Shown: one piece after another, positions 55,312 to 62,454 of the stretch
Layout: each line of letters starts with the position of its first letter
Position numbering within the stretch: the first letter of the stretch is position 1
Assembly (NCBI RefSeq): GCF_000368685.1
Contig: NZ_KB849628.1
Coordinates: forward strand, 388,442 to 452,441
Source of the DNA: Acinetobacter baylyi DSM 14961 = CIP 107474
Lineage (GTDB): Bacteria; Pseudomonadota; Gammaproteobacteria; Pseudomonadales; Moraxellaceae
Reading direction: 5' to 3'
Length of the DNA stretch: 64,000 nucleotides
Program-made: the position numbers and the translations under genes
The notes under the pieces: generated by a model
Seen by the model: only the letters and a program-made list of their open reading frames with translations
Database searches by the model: none
What the model was told of the DNA's origin: nothing

Positions 55312-55779
55312 GTGCACATACGTTTGTGTTATACAAGTAGTTGGAAAGGTGAGCAACGGGACCTTCTGGAAGACTTGAATCATATTTTGAGTTGTTCTAG
55401 AGAATTTAACTCAAATAATCAAATCAATGGTGTCCTGTATTATGCAGACGGATCTTTTTTTCAATGTCTTGAAGGTGAGAAACTATCTGTGATTTATCTT
55501 TTTGAAAAAATTAAAACCGATATACGACATTCAAATATTATTGATTTTGGATTCGATCCTATTCATGAAATTAGCTTTAAAAAATGGTCTATGAAATATG
55601 TTCAAAAAAAAACAGATATCGACCTTTTTTTTAAAGCATTAGGTTATGGAAGTTTTTCACCGCAGGCGCTTGATAAAACAACTTTGCCTCTTTTTATTGA
55701 AAAACTGATAAAAACGGATCAAACCAAAATTCGTAAAAGAATCGGACTAAATAACAGAGGAATTAATCCATTCTTATAG
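55312..55779 (+). CDS. blsA: BLUF-domain blue-light sensor (BlsA-like)
   Basis: A short 155-residue BLUF photoreceptor that binds FAD and senses blue light, with no attached output domain. Key residues are in place: Tyr7 (RLCYTSS), Asn33, Gln51 (FFQCLEG) and Trp92 (FKKWSMKYVQ), the same numbering as A. baumannii BlsA. BlsA acts by binding transcription factors such as Fur in a light- and temperature-dependent way, linking light to iron uptake and motility. The start is GTG at 55312 with GAGG 8 bases upstream. A species may have several such proteins, so orthology to BlsA is probable, not proven. Confidence 0.85.
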   Translation: MHIRLCYTSSWKGEQRDLLEDLNHILSCSREFNSNNQINGVLYYADGSFFQCLEGEKLSVIYLFEKIKTDIRHSNIIDFGFDPIHEISFKKWSMKYVQKKTDIDLFFKALGYGSFSPQALDKTTLPLFIEKLIKTDQTKIRKRIGLNNRGINPFL

Positions 55780-55782
55780 GAA

Positions 55783-56043
55783 TTAAATCAATCTACGACG
55801 TTTTTTGGTTATAACTTTTATCACTTTATAAAAGTGCCGTTCATCTTGAATGATTTGATTAATTTCGGCATGGTCAAGTTTTTCCCATAAATCAAATGGG
55901 AAAAACTCAGAGTTTTCTGCATAGATCCAAAACCATTGTTCGCTAAATGTATTTTTAGATGGATCATAAATAGTGTCTTTCACTCTAACAACACTACATC
56001 TGCGGAAAATTTTATCTTGCAAAACTATTTCATGATTGTACAT
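55783..56043 (-). CDS. Hypothetical protein convergent with the BLUF gene
   Basis: An 86-residue protein with a basic end (ITKKRRRLI) and an aromatic core (EQWFWIYAENSEFFPFDLW). No signal peptide or membrane helix. AAGGAAA lies about 8 bases before the ATG at 56043, supporting translation. Its stop is only 3 bases from the BLUF stop on the other strand, with no terminator between, so the transcripts overlap at their ends. No family recognised. Confidence 0.6.
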   Translation of the reverse strand: MYNHEIVLQDKIFRRCSVVRVKDTIYDPSKNTFSEQWFWIYAENSEFFPFDLWEKLDHAEINQIIQDERHFYKVIKVITKKRRRLI

Positions 56044-56561
56044 GATAAAGTTTCCTTATGTTAACAATCTAAACTACTATAATTTCAACATTACTGATGG
56101 TAAATCTTTCTTATGAGAGAATATAGTCGTAGAGTGTAAGTATTCTGTTGAATCAGTTTATATCAAGTTTCACCACTATATTCCTACAAACTTAAAAACC
56201 AATTCAATAAAAATAATTTAAATTCAATATCTTATACCTAACTTTAGCACAATATTTTCAATATCATATCAATACTATAAAAGGATTATGATATGTAGCT
56301 TAAGATTAAAAAATAATTTACAAGGTCTTAAGGAAGATTATTTTGATTATGGAATATAATGATAGTCATGGTAATCTTTTCTAAGATATTTAAAATCAAT
56401 TCATGAAAATATTTCATCGAATGAAAAACAGAGAACTTGATATAATTCAATGCTCTCAATATTCCCCAGAAGAACTACAAATATATTATAGAGATCAAAG
56501 TTTTATACCGTTAATTTTAATGAGATATGTACAGAGTATATAAATTTTTTTGAGAAAAAGC
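56044..56561. other. AT-rich gap with one weak small ORF
   Basis: About 520 bases. The only candidate is a 46-codon ORF at 56403-56543 (MKIFHRMKNRELDIIQC...) ending 18 bases before the next gene; it has no ribosome site. No hairpins or operators stand out. Confidence 0.4.
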
Positions 56562-57119
56562 ATGACCAGTAAAATCGTAGAAAATGATAAAAAAGTGCCT
56601 AAACGTTTATCTCGGGTGCACTCAAACAGCTTTGATTATTCATTAGATTTTAAAGAAATTGACTTTCGAAAAAAACCTGAACTCTATCGCATTGGTAAAG
56701 GTGAGCAAGGTGTACTGCTCGTGGAACCTTATAAGTCTGAAATTTTACCTTTTTGGCGGTTTGCAGATGAAGAAAAGGCACTAGAAAGCAGCACCAAAAT
56801 TTATGCATTATTTTTAGATTATCTCGAAAATAACGATTTTATAGGTGCAGATATGGCTCGAAAATTTCTACAAATGGGATATACACGAGCACGGCGCTAT
56901 GCCAATCATAAAGGCGGTAAAAAATATAAAGGGCCTGTTCCTCAAGATAAAAAGGGATTGAGCGGTGCACATGGTCGGGAAGAGCTCCCCCGACAGCAAG
57001 AAGACCCCATAAAAGCCAAGGCCGCCCAGATTTTTAAAGAAAAGTGGAATCAAGCCAAACAGAATCCTGACTATTTAAAGCAAAAAGAAAGCTTTAAGCA
57101 AAAATACTTATCTTCTTAA
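56562..57119 (+). CDS. DUF4385 domain-containing protein
   Basis: A 185-residue cytosolic protein. The whole DUF4385 signature is present: FDYSLDFKEIDFRKKPELYR, RIGKGEQGVLLVEPYKSEIL, DMARKFLQMGYTRARRYANH, GPVPQDKKGLSGAHGREELP and KAAQIFKEKWNQAK. The family is found across bacteria and has no known function. The first 22 residues are a basic extension beyond the domain. The ATG at 56562 follows a purine-rich GAGAAAAAG. Single gene. Confidence 0.8.
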   Translation: MTSKIVENDKKVPKRLSRVHSNSFDYSLDFKEIDFRKKPELYRIGKGEQGVLLVEPYKSEILPFWRFADEEKALESSTKIYALFLDYLENNDFIGADMARKFLQMGYTRARRYANHKGGKKYKGPVPQDKKGLSGAHGREELPRQQEDPIKAKAAQIFKEKWNQAKQNPDYLKQKESFKQKYLSS

Positions 57120-57198
57120 AAGCCTATGACATTGTCAAAACTTGAACTCAGTAATACTAAAATGCACGAATATTTAAAATATTACTGAATCACCTCAA

Positions 57199-57627
57199 TT
57201 AAGTACAAGTGATTCCTGCACTATTTTTATAGTAATCTGTTGCTGTTTTTAGCTCTTCCAATAATTTTGGTTGAGTAAATTCTTGTGGTTTTAAGTGCAA
57301 TAATGCTGGCATATATTCAGATTTATAAACCTCTGGCCAGTCTTTACATAAAATTCGAATACGATCTTGTTGAACTGTTTTAGGGTCATCCAGTTGATCC
57401 ATGAAACGGCTAATTTTTTGATCGGATTTTTCAAATTGAGCTTTATAATCTATTTCTGGGTTTGAAGGTTTAAACTGAACAGACGATGCGGGTGCAGGCT
57501 GCGCGACAATCTGCTCAACCTTTTGATCTTGAGATGGTTGTTGACGATCTTTCGCATCTTGAGAGTGCTTATCACATCCGACTAATGTAAGTGTGAATAT
57601 TGAAAGTGCTATGAGTGCATGTTTCAT
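57199..57627 (-). CDS. Small lipoprotein of unknown function
   Basis: A 142-residue lipoprotein. The signal peptide is MKHALIALSIFTLTLVGC with the lipobox LVGC; Asp follows Cys, which in enterobacteria would favour inner-membrane retention, though this rule is weaker elsewhere. A Gln/Pro-rich linker leads to a helical domain (DYKAQFEKSDQKISRFMDQL, 20 residues) with two cysteines (ILCKDW and GITCT at the end). The ATG at 57627 gives a normal signal peptide; the frame extends seven codons upstream. Not recognised. Confidence 0.65.
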   Translation of the reverse strand: MKHALIALSIFTLTLVGCDKHSQDAKDRQQPSQDQKVEQIVAQPAPASSVQFKPSNPEIDYKAQFEKSDQKISRFMDQLDDPKTVQQDRIRILCKDWPEVYKSEYMPALLHLKPQEFTQPKLLEELKTATDYYKNSAGITCT

Positions 57628-58051
57628 GATGAAGTATTTAATTAACAATGTTGATAATAAGATGAGTCATACAGATCACAAAAACAAGATCCGAAAAAAC
57701 ATATATCAATGAGAATATTTTAACGATAGATCATGCCACTGATTCTTCGGATTTTTTACGCGTAGATATCCAGCACAATAGTGCTTCCCAGGCTCACCAT
57801 ACATGGGGCCCAAAGTCACGACTCACTTCTTTAATTAAGGCAACAATCATGCTCCTCAGACAAATTGCTGTTAATCCCATCAAAGTCGCTTTTTTAGAAC
57901 TCATTTTATCTATTTTTTGAAACAAACCAAAGCATACTAAACCCTAACTTCAATATGAAAAAGCAAATTTGTCATTCAAAAATAAATAGACCATGTATGA
58001 AAATTGGTTTAGCTATTTAATATTTTCATACATGATGATGATCTATCCATA
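57628..58051. other. Gap holding a decayed exporter gene
   Basis: About 420 bases. The central part carries the yddG-like remnant at 57794-57904 (minus); to its left the sequence keeps protein-like composition in shifted frames but I could not match it. The right part is AT-rich and empty. Confidence 0.45.
57794..57904 (-). pseudogene. N-terminal remnant of a YddG-like (DMT family) aromatic amino acid exporter
   Basis: The 36 codons from the ATG at 57904 read MSSKKATLMGLTAICLRSMI... then IKEVSRDFGP before a stop. E. coli YddG starts MTRQKATLIGLIAIVLWSTM, so the first helix is recognisable, but Trp-Ser became Arg-Ser and the frame closes after FGPHVW. The rest of the roughly 290-residue protein is absent from the window. 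It is therefore a truncated, non-functional remnant. The stretch just left of the stop may hold frameshifted coding sequence. Confidence 0.5.
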
Positions 58052-58089
58052 AAAAACCGAAAACCCGATGGATCAAATTTTCGGTTTTT
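58052..58089 (-). terminator. Terminator of the siderophore receptor gene
   Basis: A 12-bp stem (58052-58063 with 58078-58089), A-rich at one end and T-rich at the other, around a 14-base loop. It lies 24 bases past the receptor stop. Confidence 0.7.
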
Positions 58090-58112
58090 CTAAATTAAAC
58101 TCAAACAATCTT

Positions 58113-60320
58113 TTAGTAATTGATGGTATAGGCTAAAGCAAAGGTACGTCCCTGCGCTGGAATATCCAGATACGAGTTACTATTGGTCACTGCTGCTTGC
58201 TGAGCAAATACAGTTTTGTACTGGCGGTTCCATATATTATATACACCAAAATCGATTCGACCTTTGTAAGCTGGGAAGTGCGCCAAGACATCCATGGTGG
58301 TATAACCTTTAATATCAGCAGCAGAGTTATAGTCGTTATTATACCCCATAGCATTTAATTTTTGATCATCCTTATAAGCTTTGCTAGTACCATTAATAGC
58401 TAATGCTTGTACTCTCAAGCCATAACCATTTTGATTCCATTCAGCAAATAAAGTACCTTTCATTGGTGATACAATGAATGCATTTAGTTCATGCCAATTA
58501 TTTGCGGCATCTTTATATTGCCCTCTGGTGTAACCCAACGTTCCGCCGACTTTGTAATTTTCCATAAAAGGATAACTAACAGATGCTTCAAGTCCATAAA
58601 TACGCTGATCAGTATTAACTACCAAAACATCACTGTTAGCAAAACTTACAAATTTATCAGACGTATTATAAAAACTTGTTAAAGTACTACTCAAACCATT
58701 ATCATTATTTAATCGCCAACCGAGTTCATAACTATTCACAGATATAGGTGCAACTCCTGAGGTATCTATGGCTGCCTTTAAACTATTTCCTCTTAGAATT
58801 CGTTGTACATCTGGATAACTAAAGCCTTGGGAGAAATTAGCAAATATTTGTTGAGTATCGGTCAATTTATATACTGACCCTAAATTAAATAAAAATTTAT
58901 CGCTATTTGTTGACCCTGATGGGCGAAAATTTGCAGTACTTTCAACTCTTCCAGCTCGGTAATAACTATCATTATCTGCTTTTATATACTGATATCTTAT
59001 GCCTGATTGAAAACTCAAGCGATCATTCAAATTATAATCACCTTGTAAAAACACACCAAGATTCTGAATCTTTGCATCTGGGCCATAATCAGACGTGAGG
59101 TTATCTGGATTACTCAAAGTATATGTAAGGAACTGACTATCTGATTGTAACCAATCGACATATTGATGATCCCATTCAACATCATAATCAAGCCCATAGC
59201 TAAGTTTTAAATCTCGTTCAGCAATTTTAAAATCTGATTGGACAGTTGAACGAATACCAGCATACTCAATATCTGACTGAGATTGAGAAAAGTTTAAGGT
59301 TTGCGATCTACGGGCAGGATAAAATCTGGATTTTTCATTACGATAATAAGCTTCAATATTTAATGTCTGTGCGAGAAAATCTGAATTCTGATATTGTGTA
59401 TTCACTGCATAACGTTCTGTAAAGGGCTGATTATCTAAATTTTGGCCCTTAAGTGGCTTATAGTAGTCAGATGTCGTATTGGCATAATCTACTCCGTAAT
59501 CAGTGTCTTGCTTATCTTTATAATACTGCGCACCCAAGCTTAAAGTCTGGGTATCTGTTAAGTTAAAACCCAAACGTCCATTTATATCTAGAGTATCCGT
59601 ATCCATCGTACTGCCCTGCCACGGGCTCAAAGAAATGCGATCACCATTACCATCAAATTGCGAACCACGGCTGGTAAAATTTGCACCTAAAAAACCATTT
59701 ACTTTGTCTGTACTAAACGATGCTGTCTGGCCAATCTCATAGGCCAATCCATCTGCACGAAAATTATCAGCAGAAGTTATTCCTAATTTTGTAGAAAAAC
59801 TGACAGGCTTATCTGGATTTGCACGTTTGGTAATAATATTGATAATCCCACCCGTCGCACCTGAACCATAGATACTTGTAGCGCCAGAAATAACCTCTAT
59901 ATGATCAATCATTTCTGGGCTGATACTATTAAGCTGACGTGCAACATCACGTGAACCAGTTTGTGAAACTCCATCAATCATAATGAGGACATTACGACCA
60001 CGCATCGTTTGACCATAATTACTGCTGGTTCCACTACTCGGTGCAAGCGATGGAACTAACTGTGCCAAAATGTCAGCGACCTTTCGTCCAGCACCCGCTT
60101 GCTGAGAAATCTCCTCACCTTTAATGTTTTGTACTGTCCCCGCAATTTCTGCAATACTTTTAGGCGTTCGTGTTGCAGTCATCACGATTTTATCAAGTTT
60201 TGCTGCTTCTTTTTGAGCGTCGTTCTGCGACGGTATTTCAATAACTGTTTGATCTTCAGCATATAAACAACTGGAAATAGCAACAGCCAATATACACAAG
60301 CTAAATTGAGTTTTACCCAT
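58113..60320 (-). CDS. TonB-dependent ferric-siderophore receptor, IutA/RhtA type
   Basis: Outer-membrane receptor of 735 residues. Signal peptide ends near CLYA; a TonB-box-like KIVMTATRTPK follows. The plug has RKVADILAQLVPSLAPSSGT (20 residues), GRNVLIMIDGV and EVISGATSIYGSGATGGIINI. This pattern and the barrel match IutA (aerobactin) and RhtA (rhizobactin 1021) more than catecholate receptors, so the ligand is probably a citrate-hydroxamate siderophore made by the adjacent genes. A Fur box lies 33-51 bases before the ATG, giving the receptor its own promoter. Barrel ends in Tyr (YTINY), an accepted terminal aromatic. Confidence 0.88.
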   Translation of the reverse strand: MGKTQFSLCILAVAISSCLYAEDQTVIEIPSQNDAQKEAAKLDKIVMTATRTPKSIAEIAGTVQNIKGEEISQQAGAGRKVADILAQLVPSLAPSSGTSSNYGQTMRGRNVLIMIDGVSQTGSRDVARQLNSISPEMIDHIEVISGATSIYGSGATGGIINIITKRANPDKPVSFSTKLGITSADNFRADGLAYEIGQTASFSTDKVNGFLGANFTSRGSQFDGNGDRISLSPWQGSTMDTDTLDINGRLGFNLTDTQTLSLGAQYYKDKQDTDYGVDYANTTSDYYKPLKGQNLDNQPFTERYAVNTQYQNSDFLAQTLNIEAYYRNEKSRFYPARRSQTLNFSQSQSDIEYAGIRSTVQSDFKIAERDLKLSYGLDYDVEWDHQYVDWLQSDSQFLTYTLSNPDNLTSDYGPDAKIQNLGVFLQGDYNLNDRLSFQSGIRYQYIKADNDSYYRAGRVESTANFRPSGSTNSDKFLFNLGSVYKLTDTQQIFANFSQGFSYPDVQRILRGNSLKAAIDTSGVAPISVNSYELGWRLNNDNGLSSTLTSFYNTSDKFVSFANSDVLVVNTDQRIYGLEASVSYPFMENYKVGGTLGYTRGQYKDAANNWHELNAFIVSPMKGTLFAEWNQNGYGLRVQALAINGTSKAYKDDQKLNAMGYNNDYNSAADIKGYTTMDVLAHFPAYKGRIDFGVYNIWNRQYKTVFAQQAAVTNSNSYLDIPAQGRTFALAYTINY

Positions 60321-60352
60321 GTCTTTCTCTAAATCAAGATAATAATAAGTTT

Positions 60353-60371
60353 AGCAATGATAATCATTAAC
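60353..60371 (-). promoter_or_regulatory. Fur box of the siderophore receptor
   Basis: The bases 60353-60371 match the Fur consensus at 15 of 19 positions, with the intact centre AATGATAATCATTA. It sits between the acyltransferase stop and the receptor ATG. Confidence 0.75.
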
Positions 60372-60390
60372 AAAAGTAATGTAAAAAATA

Positions 60391-61014
60391 TTATTCATTT
60401 GCTTCTATTAATGTGTGAGAGACTTCACAAATATTTAAAAAATTTTCTCGATAACAGTGATATAGCACAGCTTTTTTTTCTGGCATATCTATTATGGTCT
60501 GTGCCTCAAAAGCAATTTGATCTGCAATATAACTATAGGATTTTACTGCAACATCTGGTTCTCCTACAATTTTGCTGGCATCTGAATTCTCAAAAATAAA
60601 AAAACACATCATTTTCATAACAGCACGAAAATGTCCTTTTCCAACGACATTTTTTTCACCTAATAAAATATGCCAACCCATATCAGATGGTTTTGCATCA
60701 TAATAAAATGCTAATCGGTCTCTTGCCGCTTCGTATATTTCCAAATAGCCCGCATCCTGCTCATCAATTTGGATAATATAGAGCCGTTGATGATCATCCA
60801 TTAACATTTTCTCAAAATGTATCATCAGCTCTATTTTTGATTTATTGAGCTGCCACTGTGGAATTACATGTGGTTCATGCATCCACTTATATAGCAAATC
60901 AAAATCCTGCTTTAGATTGACAGCACGTAATTGATATACATGGCCTTTTTCAACATACTCAAACATATCTGGTAATTGAGTAGACGGCGTAGACAGTACA
61001 CGATTAGCTTTCAT
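60391..61014 (-). CDS. Siderophore N-acyltransferase, IucB/AlcB/RhbD-like GNAT
   Basis: A 207-residue GNAT-fold acyltransferase of the siderophore group. Landmarks are DFDLLYKWMHEPHVIPQW, YIIQIDEQDAGYLEIYEA and GWHILLGEKNVVGKGHFRAV with the acetyl-CoA loop. VGEPDVAVKSYSYIADQIAF is the family's C-terminal signature (20 residues). Members acylate an N-hydroxylated diamine or lysine to form a hydroxamate. The ATG at 61014 begins one base after the RraA-like gene's stop (TAGAATG), so translation is coupled. The acyl chain cannot be predicted. Confidence 0.85.
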   Translation of the reverse strand: MKANRVLSTPSTQLPDMFEYVEKGHVYQLRAVNLKQDFDLLYKWMHEPHVIPQWQLNKSKIELMIHFEKMLMDDHQRLYIIQIDEQDAGYLEIYEAARDRLAFYYDAKPSDMGWHILLGEKNVVGKGHFRAVMKMMCFFIFENSDASKIVGEPDVAVKSYSYIADQIAFEAQTIIDMPEKKAVLYHCYRENFLNICEVSHTLIEANE

Positions 61015-61015
61015 T

Positions 61016-61642
61016 CTAAATTCTCTCTGGAAAATGATAGTAATCATCAATTAAATTTTGACTAAAGAATTGGCTATGTTTTTGTTGTTCATCCTGTTGT
61101 AAAGCCTGAAATTTGGGCAATAATTGCTTTGCCTGATCTTCTTTCAGAATAAATACGCCATCTGCATCTCCAATCATGATATCTCCTGAATCAATACAAC
61201 TATGTTCAAACTGAATGGTTTGATCAAAATCTACGATACTTTCCCCTTCCTTACGTGTAGTCAAACAACTCACAGATTGAGCAAACACTGGAACTTTCAT
61301 ATTTCTAATCGCCGTTATATCAGTTATTGCACCTAGCACGACAACGGCTGCTAATTGATGAAAAATTGCTGCCCGATGACGCTGCTCTCCCCAGCAAGCA
61401 CGATGTTTAAGTTTACGTGCATCAATGACCAACACTTCACCTGGTGTACTTTCAATGAGTGCTTGACGCAAATTTGTTGCGTTAATTGAATGGAGTACCA
61501 CTGTTCTTACTTTTCCCACCACATGATGTACTCGATTCATCGCATGAATTTGAGGCAAATGACCATCATCTATAACATGACCAATGGTTGAGGTGGCAAT
61601 GTCTGTATAATCACACAGCCCGCTATTTAGATATTTTTGCAT
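61016..61642 (-). CDS. RraA-like protein in the siderophore operon
   Basis: A 208-residue protein of the RraA / 4-hydroxy-4-methyl-2-oxoglutarate aldolase fold. The fold is marked by GKVRTVVLHSINATNLRQAL, PGEVLVIDARKLKHRACWGE (20 residues), VVLGAITDITAIRN, VPVFAQS and GDIMIGDADGVFIL. In aldolases the middle motif is GxxRD with catalytic Arg; here it is GAITD, so Arg is Thr and the enzyme role is doubtful. The ATG overlaps the end of the FhuF-like gene by 16 bases and the stop touches the acyltransferase start. An RraA-like gene inside a siderophore operon is unusual; its task is unknown. Confidence 0.8.
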   Translation of the reverse strand: MQKYLNSGLCDYTDIATSTIGHVIDDGHLPQIHAMNRVHHVVGKVRTVVLHSINATNLRQALIESTPGEVLVIDARKLKHRACWGEQRHRAAIFHQLAAVVVLGAITDITAIRNMKVPVFAQSVSCLTTRKEGESIVDFDQTIQFEHSCIDSGDIMIGDADGVFILKEDQAKQLLPKFQALQQDEQQKHSQFFSQNLIDDYYHFPERI

Positions 61643-62442
61643 ACATATTTGTCTCTTGTTTTATCGCGCTTACGCAAAGGACAACCTTTGCAATACTCAT
61701 GTTCTGCTTCTGGAAGCTGAAAATAAAAACAGCATTTTTCCCGAGCATACGTATTGATATCACTAGACCAATGATCAATAAGATTTGAAAAAGGATTCGT
61801 CTTTAATCCAAATACATCGGCATGTAAATGAGCTAAGTAATGTCGTTGTTCTTGAATATTTTGTTCCACCGCAAAGGCTACACCTCTACGCTGAAGCATG
61901 TCGTAGAATTGTAATATCCTTAACGCGGTATTTTCCCAAATTAATGACATTGTGACTTTAGTTACACGGCTAATGACTTTAAAAATGCAGGTTAAGTCAT
62001 TAACAATCTGATTGAAAAGTGAAGTAAATCTTTCATGTCTCTGGATCAATCTATGATTTTCTTTCCTATGCATATCGAGCAATAGCGTTCTATCCCATAA
62101 CCAATCTTGAGGAAGGTCTAGCACAACCTGATCAAGTGACCATGATAAAGACACTTGATTTATCAACGCACCGTACCAATACGGATAAAGTAAGGGTACT
62201 GCCCAGTACTTTATAAACATTGAACCTGCACAAGTCAGATTTCTTGCCTCTATTCTTGATGCAAAGTCCTGAATAATCTCACGACAGCTTAGTGGATCAA
62301 GCAAATCTGAGGCATGATAGCGACCTGCATTTACCTGCTGGATCTGGATCTGGATATCTGATTTCAACGTATTTTGAAACACCAAGAAATCAGAATCATT
62401 GTCGTCGTTATCAAAATGTTTGACTGGAATAGAGACAAGCAT
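61627..62442 (-). CDS. FhuF-like ferric-siderophore reductase
   Basis: A 271-residue protein of the FhuF / siderophore-iron reductase family. The C-terminal [2Fe-2S] motif is visible as REKCCFYFQLPEAEHEYCKG (20 residues) continuing to CPLR: two adjacent Cys, ten residues, Cys-x2-Cys. The N-terminal part includes NLTCAGSMFIKYWAVPLL, similar to other members. It would release iron from the imported siderophore in the cytosol. AAGGG lies 8 bases before the ATG; the synthetase stop lies 12 bases upstream. Confidence 0.82.
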   Translation of the reverse strand: MLVSIPVKHFDNDDNDSDFLVFQNTLKSDIQIQIQQVNAGRYHASDLLDPLSCREIIQDFASRIEARNLTCAGSMFIKYWAVPLLYPYWYGALINQVSLSWSLDQVVLDLPQDWLWDRTLLLDMHRKENHRLIQRHERFTSLFNQIVNDLTCIFKVISRVTKVTMSLIWENTALRILQFYDMLQRRGVAFAVEQNIQEQRHYLAHLHADVFGLKTNPFSNLIDHWSSDINTYAREKCCFYFQLPEAEHEYCKGCPLRKRDKTRDKYVCKNI

Positions 62443-62454
62443 ATCCAGCGCCCT

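Noticed and set aside
56403..56543. 46-codon ORF before the DUF4385 gene
   Set aside because: No ribosome site and no family resemblance; kept only as a note in the gap entry.
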